DNA of 64,000 nucleotides from Rubritalea marina DSM 17716 (GCF_000378105.1 NZ_KB899252.1:62001-126000), one strand, 5' to 3'. Positions 52,363 through 61,787 are shown, numbered from the stretch's first letter. Numbers and translations: made by a program. The notes: generated from the sequence alone by a model not told the origin.

Positions 52363-53978
52363 ACTCACTGCATCTCATTCTGAAAAGCATGCGCCACCGG
52401 AAAACTGGCGTACTTATCACCATCGCCTCCTTAGCACTCGGTCTGGCACTACTACTGGGCGTGGAACGTATCCGCAATGAGGCTGAAAATGGCTTCATCC
52501 AGACCCTATCTGGAACGGACCTCATCGTGGGAGCGCGCTCTGGTTCTGTCTCTCTGCTACTCAGCTCGGTCTTTCATATTGGCAATGTTAGCGACAACGT
52601 CACTTGGGAGACCTATCAAAAAATCGACGCCAACCCGCAAGTAGCCTGGACCATCCCCCTAAGCTTGGGAGACACCCACGGTGGCTACGCTGTGCTAGGA
52701 ACTAGCAATGCCTACTTTGAGCATTACCGCTATGCCAATAAAGAAAACCTTACCTTCGCAGACGGCGGCGAGCTCGATGGGCTCTATTCCTGCGTGCTGG
52801 GTGCCGAGGTCGCACGCACGCTGGGCTATAGCCTAGGCACGCAAGTCGTACTATCCCATGGCTCTGGTGAAATCAGCTTTGTCGAGCATACCGAAAATCC
52901 ATTCACTGTGGTCGGCATCCTCAACCCAACTGGCACTCCCGTCGACCAGACCGTGCATGTCAAGCTTGAGGGAATCGAAGCAATCCACCGCGACTTCCAC
53001 CATGAGGGCGGAGACCACAGCGGCTGCAATCACCCCAGCCACCGCCAAGACAAGCAAGACCACAGCGGCTGCAACCACCCCAGCCACCGTAAAGATGAAA
53101 CAACAAGCTCGATTGATGGCGCAGATTCCGACACTCACCAGCACAGCGAAGAATGCGACCATAGCGAGCACGAACACAGTGATCGTTGCTCACATGCTGA
53201 GTTAGCACACAGCGAGGAATGCGACCATAGTGAGAGTGAAGCCTGTGACCACGGTGAGGATCAGACACACCAACATGATGAGTCCTGTAAGCATGAGGCT
53301 CAGCCTCCCGCGAAGCCGACTTCCAACACGGCTAAATCCTCAGGATCCGCTGCACCCTCGGCAATGAGCTTGGACGATTTTGATCAACTCCTGGCCCCGC
53401 CGGCAGAATCCATCGATTACACGCCCACCGAAATCACAGCCTTTTTAGTGGGCATGCACCAACGCAGCGACGCACTACAACTCCAGCGCGCTATCAACCA
53501 ATACAACAATGAAGCACTCACCGGAGTCATGCCTGGCATCGCACTCACAGAGCTCTGGTCTGTCGTCGCGATGGTAGAACGTGTGCTCTTCGCGATCTCC
53601 CTCTGTGTGCTGGGAATATCGTTTGCCAACATGCTCGCGCTCTTGAGTATGAGCCTGCGCGAGCGTAACCGCGAGATGGCGATCATGCGCTCCTTAGGAG
53701 CTAGACCACACCACATCTTCACCTTAATTTTGGGCGAAGCACTCGTACTCTGCACGGGAGCACTTGCACTGGGTTTTGCCTTTTTATCGATTAGCATGCT
53801 CACTCTCGCCCCCATCCTTCAAGCCCAGCTTGGGATTCAGATCTCCATCGGTTCCTTCAACACTGCAGATTTCAACCTCATACTAGGCACCTATCTAGCA
53901 GGTCTTACCATCTCTGTAGTTCCGGCTTGGAATTGCTATCGCCGCTCACTTAGCCAAGGACTCAGCACCAAACTATGA
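52359..53978 (+). CDS. MacB/FtsX-type permease with His/Cys-rich extracytoplasmic insert
   Basis: 539 residues from the ATG at 52359 (AGGAGGG lies about 10 bp upstream). TM1 is near residues 15-35 (TIASLALGLALLLGVERIR). A large periplasmic domain follows to about residue 390, and three helices end the protein (MLALLSMSLRERNREMAIMR holds the LxxLRxxG-like coupling element). Residues ~215-310 are an insert very rich in His and Cys, with a 15-residue-period repeat (DHSGCNHPSHR twice) and HSEECDHSE repeats, spanning 53013-53290. That domain should bind zinc or another metal. It may replace the separate periplasmic metal-binding protein found in related operons. Confidence 0.82.
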   Translation: MNSLHLILKSMRHRKTGVLITIASLALGLALLLGVERIRNEAENGFIQTLSGTDLIVGARSGSVSLLLSSVFHIGNVSDNVTWETYQKIDANPQVAWTIPLSLGDTHGGYAVLGTSNAYFEHYRYANKENLTFADGGELDGLYSCVLGAEVARTLGYSLGTQVVLSHGSGEISFVEHTENPFTVVGILNPTGTPVDQTVHVKLEGIEAIHRDFHHEGGDHSGCNHPSHRQDKQDHSGCNHPSHRKDETTSSIDGADSDTHQHSEECDHSEHEHSDRCSHAELAHSEECDHSESEACDHGEDQTHQHDESCKHEAQPPAKPTSNTAKSSGSAAPSAMSLDDFDQLLAPPAESIDYTPTEITAFLVGMHQRSDALQLQRAINQYNNEALTGVMPGIALTELWSVVAMVERVLFAISLCVLGISFANMLALLSMSLRERNREMAIMRSLGARPHHIFTLILGEALVLCTGALALGFAFLSISMLTLAPILQAQLGIQISIGSFNTADFNLILGTYLAGLTISVVPAWNCYRRSLSQGLSTKL

Positions 53979-54631
53979 ACATCATTCGCACCGCCGCCTT
54001 AAGCCTCTTCTGTTGCAGTATTGTACAGGCCGCCCCACAAGTCATCACCTGGGACGACATGAAAGGCAAATTTGACTTCGACGACCCATTCACGAAGCTA
54101 AGTCACGAACAAATTTACGATCTCGCCATGGTCGCGCGCACACGAGCCATGCTCAAGGCCAATCGAGAGGTCAGTGAAGACGTGATTGCCGAGTTCAAAG
54201 AATCTGAAAAAAGCCTCATCGCCCAAGACATCGACATCGACGGTTTACTCAACAAACGCAATGAGATTCGAGAACTGCGACAAAAGCGTGCCACCATGCC
54301 GGTGGACGAACTCGATGGCAAAGCCGTCGCGCTCTCGGGCTTTGTGTTACCTCTCGAATTTGACGGTAAAAAAGTCACTGAGTTCCTCCTCGTTCCCTGG
54401 GTAGGAGCCTGCATTCACACTCCCCCACCACCGCCGAACCAAATCGTCCACGTGACCGCCAATCAACCATTCCTCACCAAAGGAACTTTCGAAGCCGTTA
54501 CCATCAGAGGGGAAATGCAATTAGAGAAAAAAGAAAGTGAGTTGTTTCTCGTCGATGGCACAGCCACGATTCACATGAGCTACTCCATGGTGGACGCCAA
54601 AGTCGAAAAATACCAAGCCTCAAAAAAATAG
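53975..54631 (+). CDS. DUF3299 periplasmic protein of the zinc-type system
   Basis: 218 residues with a signal peptide (MNIIRTAALSLFCCSIVQAA). The mature part has the DUF3299 motifs VALSGFVLPLEFDGKKVTEF and LLVPWVGACIHTPPPPPNQI; the Cys-Ile-His before the Pro run is a likely metal site. An N-terminal helical region (residues ~35-115) precedes. DUF3299 proteins sit with MacB-type ABC genes and His-rich periplasmic proteins in zinc-responsive operons of Pseudomonas and Vibrio (known); their exact task is unclear. It overlaps the permease by 4 bp. Probably exported to the periplasm. Confidence 0.85.
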   Translation: MNIIRTAALSLFCCSIVQAAPQVITWDDMKGKFDFDDPFTKLSHEQIYDLAMVARTRAMLKANREVSEDVIAEFKESEKSLIAQDIDIDGLLNKRNEIRELRQKRATMPVDELDGKAVALSGFVLPLEFDGKKVTEFLLVPWVGACIHTPPPPPNQIVHVTANQPFLTKGTFEAVTIRGEMQLEKKESELFLVDGTATIHMSYSMVDAKVEKYQASKK

Positions 54632-54646
54632 GAGCCGAAGACAAAA

Positions 54647-54676
54647 AAACCGCAGTGTCCGATGGCGCTGCGGTTT
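54647..54676 (-). terminator. Rho-independent terminator shared by the converging units
   Basis: AAACCGCAG and CTGCGGTTT form a 9-bp stem with a 12-nt loop. Read on the minus strand it is followed by a run of seven T (the A-run at 54643-54649). It lies just beyond the dipeptidase-like gene stop at 54684 and 16 bp after the DUF3299 gene, so it ends the minus-strand unit and may work both ways. Confidence 0.75.
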
Positions 54677-54683
54677 GGATGAT

Positions 54684-55946
54684 TTAGGAATTTAAGGGAT
54701 CGAATGGGTCCCCTTGGATTTCTTGCTTCAGCTTCTTGAGCGACTCAGCGCGATGCTGTGCACCTTTCTTGCGTTCGGCATCGGGGATTCCTTCCCACAC
54801 ATGGTGGTAGACTCGCATCTTATTCCCTCCGTAGATCTTCTGGATGTCTTCATTGGAATAGCCGCGTTTCCAGAGCTCATCTGTCACAGCGGCGAGAATT
54901 TTGGAGAGTTCCCCACAGCCATCCGCTCCCTTGTTGAAGGCATTCATCATGTAGCCGCCGTCATCATAAGCAGCCGCATTCTTCGCCACGAAATCTAGGG
55001 TTGGTTTGGTGGTAAACATATCATCCGATGCGATCCCCACATGATCCACACCCACAAGCTTCACGTAGTAGTCGATCATGTCAGCGCATTGCTTCGGGGA
55101 GATGTCGTCTGGCCAAACACCATCCATCATCCACTCGGTAAAGGTCGGTGAGACGAAACCTCCAGACTTCGCCGCAGCGAGTGCTTCTTCATCAGAAATG
55201 TTACGATAGCAACCACGCTTGGTCGCGTTCTTCTCATTTTTATAAAGCCCCGATGGAAGTGAGTGCGTGTAGACAAATGGAACCCCCGGGTGCTTCTCAT
55301 TCATGTAGGCAATAATGTCCTTACATGTCTTCGGCCCGGTATGGCTGAGGTCGACAAGAATGCCGTACTTCACCAACTCATCAATGATCTGTTTGCCCCA
55401 AGCTGTGAGGCCGATTTTCGTGCCATTGTATTCAGCAAGACCACCCGACCCGGCGCGGAACACATCATTGTAAGTGAGGATCATGCTGGTGATGCCAAGC
55501 TCCTTGAGGATCGGCACCTTCTTCAAATCATTGTTGAGAATCGTCGACGTTTGCGTGTTCCAGAGCACCGCCGTCTTACCCGTTTTATGAGCATGTTCAA
55601 TGTCGCGCACCGAGCGCACATAGACATACTTTCCTGGCTGCGCAGCGTAAGCTTTGCGGAACATGTAGAGCTCGTTGATGTATTGCTCCCAGGTGAAATT
55701 GGCCGCAGCGATGGTCATGTCGTGCCCCGTGATTCCGGCTGCTCTCGAGCGATTCAGGTAATCATGCACAGTCTTTTCTTCTAACCAACCAGCCCCATAG
55801 GGACTCGCGAAGAAGCCAATCACGATCGAGTCCTTTACAAATTGCTTCGCTTTGTCCGTCGCCGGCCAAGTCTTCGATTCCTCACTGGCGAGAGCGCCAC
55901 ACAATAACAGCCCATAGGCTGTGAATACAGACAGTATCTTTTTCAT
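54684..55946 (-). CDS. Secreted membrane-dipeptidase (M19)-family protein with incomplete metal site
   Basis: 420 residues with a signal peptide ([20 protein letters not shown]). Family similarity is clear: [55 protein letters not shown] and [11 protein letters not shown]. But canonical M19 enzymes begin with D-G-H-x-D; the corresponding stretch IVIGFFASP (residues 41-49) has Phe and Ser at the ligand places. The bridging Glu (E-G) is also replaced in VLWNTQTST (residues 128-135). His202, His228 and Asp288-like residues remain. It may bind fewer metals, or be a non-hydrolytic relative. Exported; first of a minus-strand cluster with porin and amidohydrolases. Confidence 0.8.
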   Translation of the reverse strand: MKKILSVFTAYGLLLCGALASEESKTWPATDKAKQFVKDSIVIGFFASPYGAGWLEEKTVHDYLNRSRAAGITGHDMTIAAANFTWEQYINELYMFRKAYAAQPGKYVYVRSVRDIEHAHKTGKTAVLWNTQTSTILNNDLKKVPILKELGITSMILTYNDVFRAGSGGLAEYNGTKIGLTAWGKQIIDELVKYGILVDLSHTGPKTCKDIIAYMNEKHPGVPFVYTHSLPSGLYKNEKNATKRGCYRNISDEEALAAAKSGGFVSPTFTEWMMDGVWPDDISPKQCADMIDYYVKLVGVDHVGIASDDMFTTKPTLDFVAKNAAAYDDGGYMMNAFNKGADGCGELSKILAAVTDELWKRGYSNEDIQKIYGGNKMRVYHHVWEGIPDAERKKGAQHRAESLKKLKQEIQGDPFDPLNS

Positions 55947-55958
55947 GAATCTATAGGA

Positions 55959-56453
55959 TCAATCCGCCACCAAATCGACGAAATCGATAACCTTCTTAGT
56001 GTCTTTATCAACACGAAGCAATCGATTCCCTAACATATAAGCGCCTACTCCTTCTGAGAGTTTGAAGTTTTTCGGAAGATCAGAAGCATCGAGGAGCTTG
56101 AGCTTATCCCAGTAATCGTCATCGATCGCCCAGCCTGGCTTGACCTTGTTCTTCCAGCCTTCTGGGAGGCCTTTGCCATTGCTCACCTTCTTCTGAAGAC
56201 CTGGAGGCAAGTCACTTTTGCTAGAGAATAGCTTCTGCCAATCATCGTCTCCATCGTACTTAAAGTCTTTCTTATCGATCTTGTGATCGAATTTCTTATC
56301 AAAGTCCTTCTTATCGACGCCTTTCTTGGACCAACTTTTATCAGGCTTCCCTTTACCGCCACCTTTGCCGCCTTTATCGGCGGAGCTTAAGTTTACGAGG
56401 CAAAGTGAAGCAAGTGCACAGGTCAGGACCTTATAGGATAGTGTGTATTTCAT
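55959..56453 (-). CDS. Secreted Lys-rich protein of the RcnB/CigR type
   Basis: 164 residues with a signal peptide (MKYTLSYKVLTCALASLCLV, cleavage near NLSSADKG). The mature N-terminus is low-complexity Lys/Asp/Gly (KKGVDKKDFDKKFDHKIDKK). The C-terminal half has LPPGLQKKVSNGKGLPEGWK, KVKPGWAIDDDYWD and VGAYMLGNRLLRVDKDTKKV, resembling RcnB/CigR-family periplasmic proteins. RcnB is involved in metal homeostasis, CigR in virulence control; neither role can be assigned. It lies 12 bp from the dipeptidase-like gene and 23 bp from the porin and is probably cotranscribed. Confidence 0.65.
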   Translation of the reverse strand: MKYTLSYKVLTCALASLCLVNLSSADKGGKGGGKGKPDKSWSKKGVDKKDFDKKFDHKIDKKDFKYDGDDDWQKLFSSKSDLPPGLQKKVSNGKGLPEGWKNKVKPGWAIDDDYWDKLKLLDASDLPKNFKLSEGVGAYMLGNRLLRVDKDTKKVIDFVDLVAD

Positions 56454-56476
56454 TGTATGGGGTTTGTTGGTTTTGC

Positions 56477-57688
56477 TTAGAATACAATACGGGCCCGCAA
56501 ACCACCAAGAAGAATACTACTGTCTTGGGGATTTAATGCGGGGTTAATCAAGTATTGGATATCCGGGGTGAGGGCAATGTTCTCAGTGAGCTGATAGCGG
56601 TAAAACACCTCGACGGTGTACTGATCTTCACGCCCTGCTCCAAAAGTATTTTCATTAGGAATTCCCCAGTTAAAAGCGGCTCCTAACAGGTCATTCGACC
56701 CAGTAGATTTATAACCGACCCCAGCACTCACTGAGGTTTCAAGTAAACTCCCAGCGTCCTCAGTATAGCCAGCCTTTAAGAAAGGCATCCATAAATCATC
56801 GATCCATTTATTGGCTGAAAAATTGATTCCCCACCCTTCAGGGGTATTGCTCGCCTCTATCATATCTACATGCCAAAGCGTAAAATGAACATTATCAAAA
56901 TACACGCGATCTTGAGATGTCGTCCACCCAAGCTCCACACTTTTGAAGTACTCATTTCTTGTGAAAAAATATTCAGCTGATTTCAGTGGGTCAGTAGGTC
57001 TGGCATTCAGATCTGAGACGCTACCAATGGTGTACATATGCTCATTGATCCAATAACCAGCAACAGCCCCGAAAGTAGCATCATTAGGCAAGGCAATAGA
57101 TGAACCACCGGTACTAAATGCCAAATTTGTAAATGCCGTCCATGGGTTCGCTAGTCCATAAACATCCACATAATCAGTCGCGTCTAAAAAACCTAACATC
57201 AACTTGAAGCGTCCACCTCCCAAGCTTTGCTTCCAGTAGAGATTCGTTAGCCTCACTTTATCATCATTATATGGGGCGCCTAGAAAACCGACATTGCCTA
57301 CCGCTAAACTATACTGAGAAGGTGTGGTATCCGTGAAACGATGCCGGTGCTCCACCTTATAAATAAGGCCTCCCGGGTTATCTCCACCTCGGTCAATCAG
57401 ATCCCAGGCGCCATAAACTCGAAACACTCCACTCCCAGCCTCACTAGGACCAAAGTCATTACTTCCTGCTAGGTAAAAGAATGAGTAATCAGAGTTGATG
57501 GAGAAGCCTGTCTGCTCCTTGACTTTCTCTTTACGGTCCTTCCACCGCTCTAGTAAATCTTGGCTGGTATGAGACCCTTCTATAGCATCCGCTTGAACTT
57601 GTTTCTCCACTGAGCTAGGCCCAGAAAACCCACTGGAGTCGCCATAAACAAAAGTACATGTCAGCAAAAATATTGTGAATGGTTTCAT
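56477..57688 (-). CDS. OprB-like outer-membrane porin
   Basis: 403 residues with a signal peptide (MKPFTIFLLTCTFVYG) and a probable short coiled coil (DLLERWKDRKEKVKEQ) before the barrel. Alternating beta-strand pattern and landmarks FFYLAGSNDFGPSEAGSGVF, FSTGGSSIALPNDATFGAVA, YRYQLTENIALTPDIQYLI and INPALNPQDSS followed by LGGLRARIVF (terminal Phe) are typical of the OprB carbohydrate-selective porin family. It would admit small solutes through the outer membrane to the neighbouring exported hydrolases. Substrate unknown; the location suggests peptides or amino-acid derivatives rather than sugars. Confidence 0.84.
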   Translation of the reverse strand: MKPFTIFLLTCTFVYGDSSGFSGPSSVEKQVQADAIEGSHTSQDLLERWKDRKEKVKEQTGFSINSDYSFFYLAGSNDFGPSEAGSGVFRVYGAWDLIDRGGDNPGGLIYKVEHRHRFTDTTPSQYSLAVGNVGFLGAPYNDDKVRLTNLYWKQSLGGGRFKLMLGFLDATDYVDVYGLANPWTAFTNLAFSTGGSSIALPNDATFGAVAGYWINEHMYTIGSVSDLNARPTDPLKSAEYFFTRNEYFKSVELGWTTSQDRVYFDNVHFTLWHVDMIEASNTPEGWGINFSANKWIDDLWMPFLKAGYTEDAGSLLETSVSAGVGYKSTGSNDLLGAAFNWGIPNENTFGAGREDQYTVEVFYRYQLTENIALTPDIQYLINPALNPQDSSILLGGLRARIVF

Positions 57689-57733
57689 AAATTTGTTTAA
57701 GCTGTGGGCTAGAATAATGTGCCCATTTTCATG

Positions 57734-59284
57734 CTACTTGCTCACCTCTCTCCTGACAGCTCTCCCGCTGTCAGCCTCTAACACTAGGGAACCACCTCGT
57801 AGCACGAACTCTCCATTGACTAATACAGCAGAAACACCCACCGCTACTTGGTTCGCATTCTCGTGGGTCGCTCGGTCCGAGATTTTTGCTGGATCAAACA
57901 CGACAATGTCCGCATCCATCCCTACTTGTACTCGGCCTTTTTTCTTCATCTGTGGCACAAATTCTTCCAGTACTTGCGCTGGCATCAATGTCATTTTCTT
58001 GATTGCTTCTGACAGCCCTAACAATTTACGTTCACGTACATAAGAGCGTAGTATTTTTGCAAAAGTCCCACTTGATCTTGGATGACTGAACACCTTATCG
58101 GGCAGTGGCCATTGCTCCCCAGCGTAGGTTTTAACATCCCCATTCTCGTCAAAATAGGACCAGAAGACAGAATCAGACGCAATCATCACATCTGGGTGCG
58201 TGATCGAGGCATCCAACAAGGCTAAATCCTCCGGCTTATCTTCATCAAGAAAGTGCCACGTGATCATTGTTCCAGGTTTATCCTTTTGATAACTACTGAG
58301 CTCTTCTTCCGTCATGCGCTTTTTACCTAATTGGAAATTATTAGCTGATGAATGCATTCTTTCACGCCAATCTGAACCACTAAACATCGCTGCCCCTACA
58401 ACCGTATTTGCAGCACCATAAGGATAGGCCTCCACAGTCACTTTTATCCCCTTCTTACGCGCTTTATCGACCAAGTCGAGTGTGGCATGGATATCAGTCA
58501 ATGAAGTACTGTTAATGTGACACAGATGCATATGAGCCCCGGTCAGAGCAGAATTCGCTATCAGTTCTTTGACAGCCTCAAACGAGCCTTGTGGCTCTAT
58601 AATACTGGCATAGCGAACATGAGTAAAAGTTCCGACACCGTATTTTGCAGCCAACTCAGCCAAGGCAAAATATTCCTTCTGCCCATAACCCGGCGCATAC
58701 CCAGCATTGATTCCTATACCTAGAGCTCCCTCCTTTAATCCTTGTTCTACAGAACCTAAAATCTCGCCTAACAAAAGTGGTTCTGCCACATCTAGCTTCC
58801 AATCAGTTGCTCCCTGAGCTGCTTGAAAGTACTCTAGTGTAGGCTCCGCCTTCTTTCCTGAAAAATTCTCGATTCTACTGTATGTCCAGCCTGCAGATGC
58901 TCCGTAATTGAGCGGTGTCTGCTGCGCCTCCATTATGTCATACCAAGGAGCGATAGGCAGCACACCTGACTCTAACTCTAAAATAGTGGTCACTCCCTGC
59001 ATCGCCTGCATTCGCATGTCTCCAAGATTCATCCCATGGGCATGAATATCAATGAAGCCAGGCGCAACAACCATCCCTGACACATCAAGCGACTGAGCGC
59101 CTTCTATAACCTCCTCGCTAATCGCTACAATCTTCCCGTCATCTATTGCTACATGGCGCACCGCGTCTAACTTAGTTTCCGGGTCTATGACACGACCATT
59201 CAACAAAACGAGATCATACTTTTCAGCGAAAAGCGCCCCACTCATGATCACGAACAAAAAGGCAGAGAAGATACGTGCATTCAT
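57734..59284 (-). CDS. Secreted N-acyl-D-amino-acid deacylase / D-aminoacylase-type amidohydrolase
   Basis: 516 residues from the ATG at 59284 (MNARIFSAFLFVIMSGALFA signal peptide); a TTG at 59293 is in frame. Amidohydrolase features: DLVLLNGRVIDPETKLDAVR, VVAPGFIDIHAHGMNLG (HxH), GVTTILELESG, HLCHINSTSL and ITHPDVMIASDSVFWSYFDE, with a C-terminal beta-sandwich VFDPAKISDRATHENANQ. The family removes acyl groups from D-amino acids or acts on D-glutamate derivatives. The export signal places it in the periplasm, with the neighbouring porin as entry route. The exact substrate class is uncertain; other amidohydrolases of this superfamily share these motifs. Confidence 0.82.
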   Translation of the reverse strand: MNARIFSAFLFVIMSGALFAEKYDLVLLNGRVIDPETKLDAVRHVAIDDGKIVAISEEVIEGAQSLDVSGMVVAPGFIDIHAHGMNLGDMRMQAMQGVTTILELESGVLPIAPWYDIMEAQQTPLNYGASAGWTYSRIENFSGKKAEPTLEYFQAAQGATDWKLDVAEPLLLGEILGSVEQGLKEGALGIGINAGYAPGYGQKEYFALAELAAKYGVGTFTHVRYASIIEPQGSFEAVKELIANSALTGAHMHLCHINSTSLTDIHATLDLVDKARKKGIKVTVEAYPYGAANTVVGAAMFSGSDWRERMHSSANNFQLGKKRMTEEELSSYQKDKPGTMITWHFLDEDKPEDLALLDASITHPDVMIASDSVFWSYFDENGDVKTYAGEQWPLPDKVFSHPRSSGTFAKILRSYVRERKLLGLSEAIKKMTLMPAQVLEEFVPQMKKKGRVQVGMDADIVVFDPAKISDRATHENANQVAVGVSAVLVNGEFVLRGGSLVLEADSGRAVRREVSK

Positions 59285-59373
59285 AACTAACAAGCATATA
59301 TCACATTCCCACTGCTACAACCAGCTTAAGATGCTCACACAAAATCATTTAAATATAATAGGTAACACCCTTT

Positions 59374-60771
59374 TTAGAGCGTGTTCTTATACAGCACTCC
59401 GTCCTTCATGATGAGGTTCAGCGTCTCAATCGGCTTGTACTCCTCAGGGGCGTCGAACCACTTATCGGTACCGCCAATCACGGTGATGTCCTCCAGTGGA
59501 TTACCATCCACCAATAAAAGATCTGCATAGGCGCCGGCTTCTATCACTCCCTGCTTTCCAGCTTGGTAAGGATTACGTGGACCAGAAAGAGCAAGTAGCT
59601 CACCTGCCACAGAAGTCATCTGCTTGAGCACTTCATAGTTACTGTCGAAACACTGGGTGCGCCACCAGATTTCATAACGGCGCGCACGCTCAGCATCGGG
59701 GAATGTTCCCACATAATCAGAAGCGAAAACGACATTCACCTTATGCTTGATCAGCTGCCTGCCCACATCTTTATATTGCTTCGCAAGCTCATTGATCATT
59801 GGAAGCTTGCTCGCCGGCATCAACGGATTGCGTGCGAGATCTGGGGAAACGCCCCACATCTGTGGCACCACAAAACCGCCTTCTTTGGCAATGCGCTGCA
59901 TCGTCTCTTCATTGATGAAAAATGCGTGCTCAAAAGATTTCACACCGGCATCTAACAAGCGGTTCACCGAGCGATCATTAAAAACGTGTGCACCCACATA
60001 AGTTCCCCAGTCTTTCGTCGTTTCAACAATCGCTTTCAACTCGGAAACCGAATACTGAGTCGTGTCAATCGGGTCAAAACGCGAAGAACCGCCACCACCA
60101 GCCATCACCTTAATCTGTGAGGCTCCATTACGTAAGTTGAGACGTGTCGCCGCCAGCACCTCTGGTACCCCATTCGCCACATTACCTATCCCCATGCGCT
60201 CGAAGTTAGAAAGGTCACCCGCGTCTTTGATAGAAAATCCAGCATCCGCCCTATCACGGAAGTCACCGTGACCCGATGTCTGGGAAATGAAACCACCTGA
60301 TGGATAGAGACGTGGACCTTTCACGAAACCTTGGTCGATACTACGCTGTAGACCGAAGGCTGGACCTCCCATGTCTCTCACAGCCGTGAAACCATCCATC
60401 AAGAAACGCTCAGCCACACGCGTGGAACGGATAGAAATATCCACCATGTCCATGTTCTTCTCTACGACATCAAAGTTGTCATTGATCATCACGTGGGCAT
60501 GGCCGTCGATAAGACCCGGCATAAGCGTGCGACCCTTTCCATCGATCACAGTGGCACCCGCTGGTGCTTTGACGTCTTTGCCGACCGACTTGATCAGATT
60601 GTTTTCGATGAGAACCGCCGAACCCATATTGAGTTTATCTGACTTCCCGTCAAAAATATTAACGTTCTTGATGAGTGTGTAGGAGGCCTTCGCTTCTTCA
60701 GCGGTCGCATAGCCACTAAGCAGAGCCCCAGCAGCTACAGCCAGGGAGGTGAGTTTATGTTTTAGTTTCAT
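59374..60771 (-). CDS. Secreted amidohydrolase (Xaa-Pro dipeptidase/imidazolonepropionase-like)
   Basis: 465 residues with a signal peptide (MKLKHKLTSLAVAAGALLSG). Motifs: LIKNVNIFDGKSDKLNM, TLMPGLIDGHAHVMINDN (HxH), GFTAVRDMGGPAFGLQRSID, IKVMAGGGGSSRFDP, YVGAHVFNDRSVNRLLDAG, FEHAFFINEE, VVFASDYVGTFPDAERARRY and GVIEAGAYADLLLVDGNPLE. These match the COG1228-like group, including metal-dependent dipeptidases acting on Xaa-Pro or carboxypeptidase-like substrates. Exported, and separated from the D-aminoacylase-type gene by 89 bp; likely a partner in peptide or modified amino-acid use. Precise substrate unknown. Confidence 0.84.
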   Translation of the reverse strand: MKLKHKLTSLAVAAGALLSGYATAEEAKASYTLIKNVNIFDGKSDKLNMGSAVLIENNLIKSVGKDVKAPAGATVIDGKGRTLMPGLIDGHAHVMINDNFDVVEKNMDMVDISIRSTRVAERFLMDGFTAVRDMGGPAFGLQRSIDQGFVKGPRLYPSGGFISQTSGHGDFRDRADAGFSIKDAGDLSNFERMGIGNVANGVPEVLAATRLNLRNGASQIKVMAGGGGSSRFDPIDTTQYSVSELKAIVETTKDWGTYVGAHVFNDRSVNRLLDAGVKSFEHAFFINEETMQRIAKEGGFVVPQMWGVSPDLARNPLMPASKLPMINELAKQYKDVGRQLIKHKVNVVFASDYVGTFPDAERARRYEIWWRTQCFDSNYEVLKQMTSVAGELLALSGPRNPYQAGKQGVIEAGAYADLLLVDGNPLEDITVIGGTDKWFDAPEEYKPIETLNLIMKDGVLYKNTL

Positions 60772-60894
60772 TAATTGGAGTTTTGCTAACGGTTAGAAAT
60801 CTAGATTGATTCGAATGCACATCAGTATAGAGCCTGAAGCCGGTTGAGTCACTGACTAAACATTCTCATTTACTGCCAAAGTGCCGAACGCAAA

Positions 60895-60923
60895 AAAGCC
60901 GTGGCTCTATGAGCTACGGCTTT
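60895..60923 (-). terminator. Rho-independent terminator of the cytochrome oxidase operon
   Basis: AAAGCCGTGGCTC and GAGCTACGGCTTT form a 13-bp stem with one G-T wobble and a TAT loop. On the minus strand a TTTTTT run follows. It lies about 25 bp past the coxB stop. Confidence 0.8.
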
Positions 60924-60947
60924 GGGAAATACTATAGGAAAGCTGGC

Positions 60948-61787
60948 CTAGTGCGCTGCAGCAGTTGCTTGCGCCTGGCGAGCTTCGAATGCCTTTTTGT
61001 TTTCTTCGTAGGCACTGGAAGAGAGGTCAGATGCCCACTTGTTGTAGGATTTCTCTGACTCCACGATCATGGTACCTACCATGTCAGCGTGACCTTCACC
61101 ACAGAGCTGCCCGCAGATCACTGATGTTTCAAGCTCACGGATTGGAGTGAACCACATCGGGATATCCTTACCTGGAATGGCATCGGACTGGACGCGCATT
61201 GGCACGATAGAGAAGTTGTGAATCACATCTGTGGATGTGAGCTGCACGATAGCAGGACGGCCAACAGGAAGCTTGAGTGTGGATGTCACGAAGTCATCAA
61301 AGCCGTTCGGGTCATCTGGGTAGATACATGCGTCACCTTGGGTACTTACGAGGTCGCGGTCAATGTAACCGAACTTACCATCATTGCCTGCGTAGTGGAA
61401 TTTCCAACCAAATTGGTAGCCGATTGCACGCACGCGGACTGGGTTTTCTTTGAGCACTTCATCGTAGCGATCAACTCGCTCAGCCCAGAGTGGCAGAGCA
61501 AAACCGAGCAAGAGCACTGCCTCGATAATAATCACGCCAACTTCGAGGTGCGTCGAAGCATGACTGGTGACACCATGGTAGGATGCCTTTGGGTTCTTCT
61601 TCTGCGTGAAACGGAACAAGCAGTAGAAGAAAAAGAGGGTCCACCCGATAAAGAGAGCGATCATGAACCAGTTGATCACGTCCATCGTGTGGCCAACTGA
61701 GTCGCCATGAAGCGAGTAGTTCTTGGGAAGACCAAGCCATTCGGATGGTGAGAAAAGTGATGCGATTGTGGAGTTGCTTGAGATCAT
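60948..61787 (-). CDS. coxB: Cytochrome c oxidase subunit II
   Basis: 279 residues with two N-terminal membrane helices (about 38-58 and 83-102) and a periplasmic CuA domain. The CuA ligands are visible: His in TSTDVIHNFSIVPM (about residue 193), and CGQLCGEGHADM (two Cys, His and Met at the end of the domain). The central residue is Gln where many members have Glu. RAIGYQFGWKFHYAG is the aromatic electron-entry patch. It receives electrons from cytochrome c. It is the last gene of the minus-strand operon and is followed by a terminator. Confidence 0.93.
   Translation of the reverse strand: MISSNSTIASLFSPSEWLGLPKNYSLHGDSVGHTMDVINWFMIALFIGWTLFFFYCLFRFTQKKNPKASYHGVTSHASTHLEVGVIIIEAVLLLGFALPLWAERVDRYDEVLKENPVRVRAIGYQFGWKFHYAGNDGKFGYIDRDLVSTQGDACIYPDDPNGFDDFVTSTLKLPVGRPAIVQLTSTDVIHNFSIVPMRVQSDAIPGKDIPMWFTPIRELETSVICGQLCGEGHADMVGTMIVESEKSYNKWASDLSSSAYEENKKAFEARQAQATAAAH

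Noticed and set aside
53013-53290. Repeated His/Cys-coding DNA as a CRISPR-like or tandem-repeat array
   Set aside because: The repeats are in frame inside the permease gene and encode DHSGCNHPSHR units; there are no spacers of uniform length.
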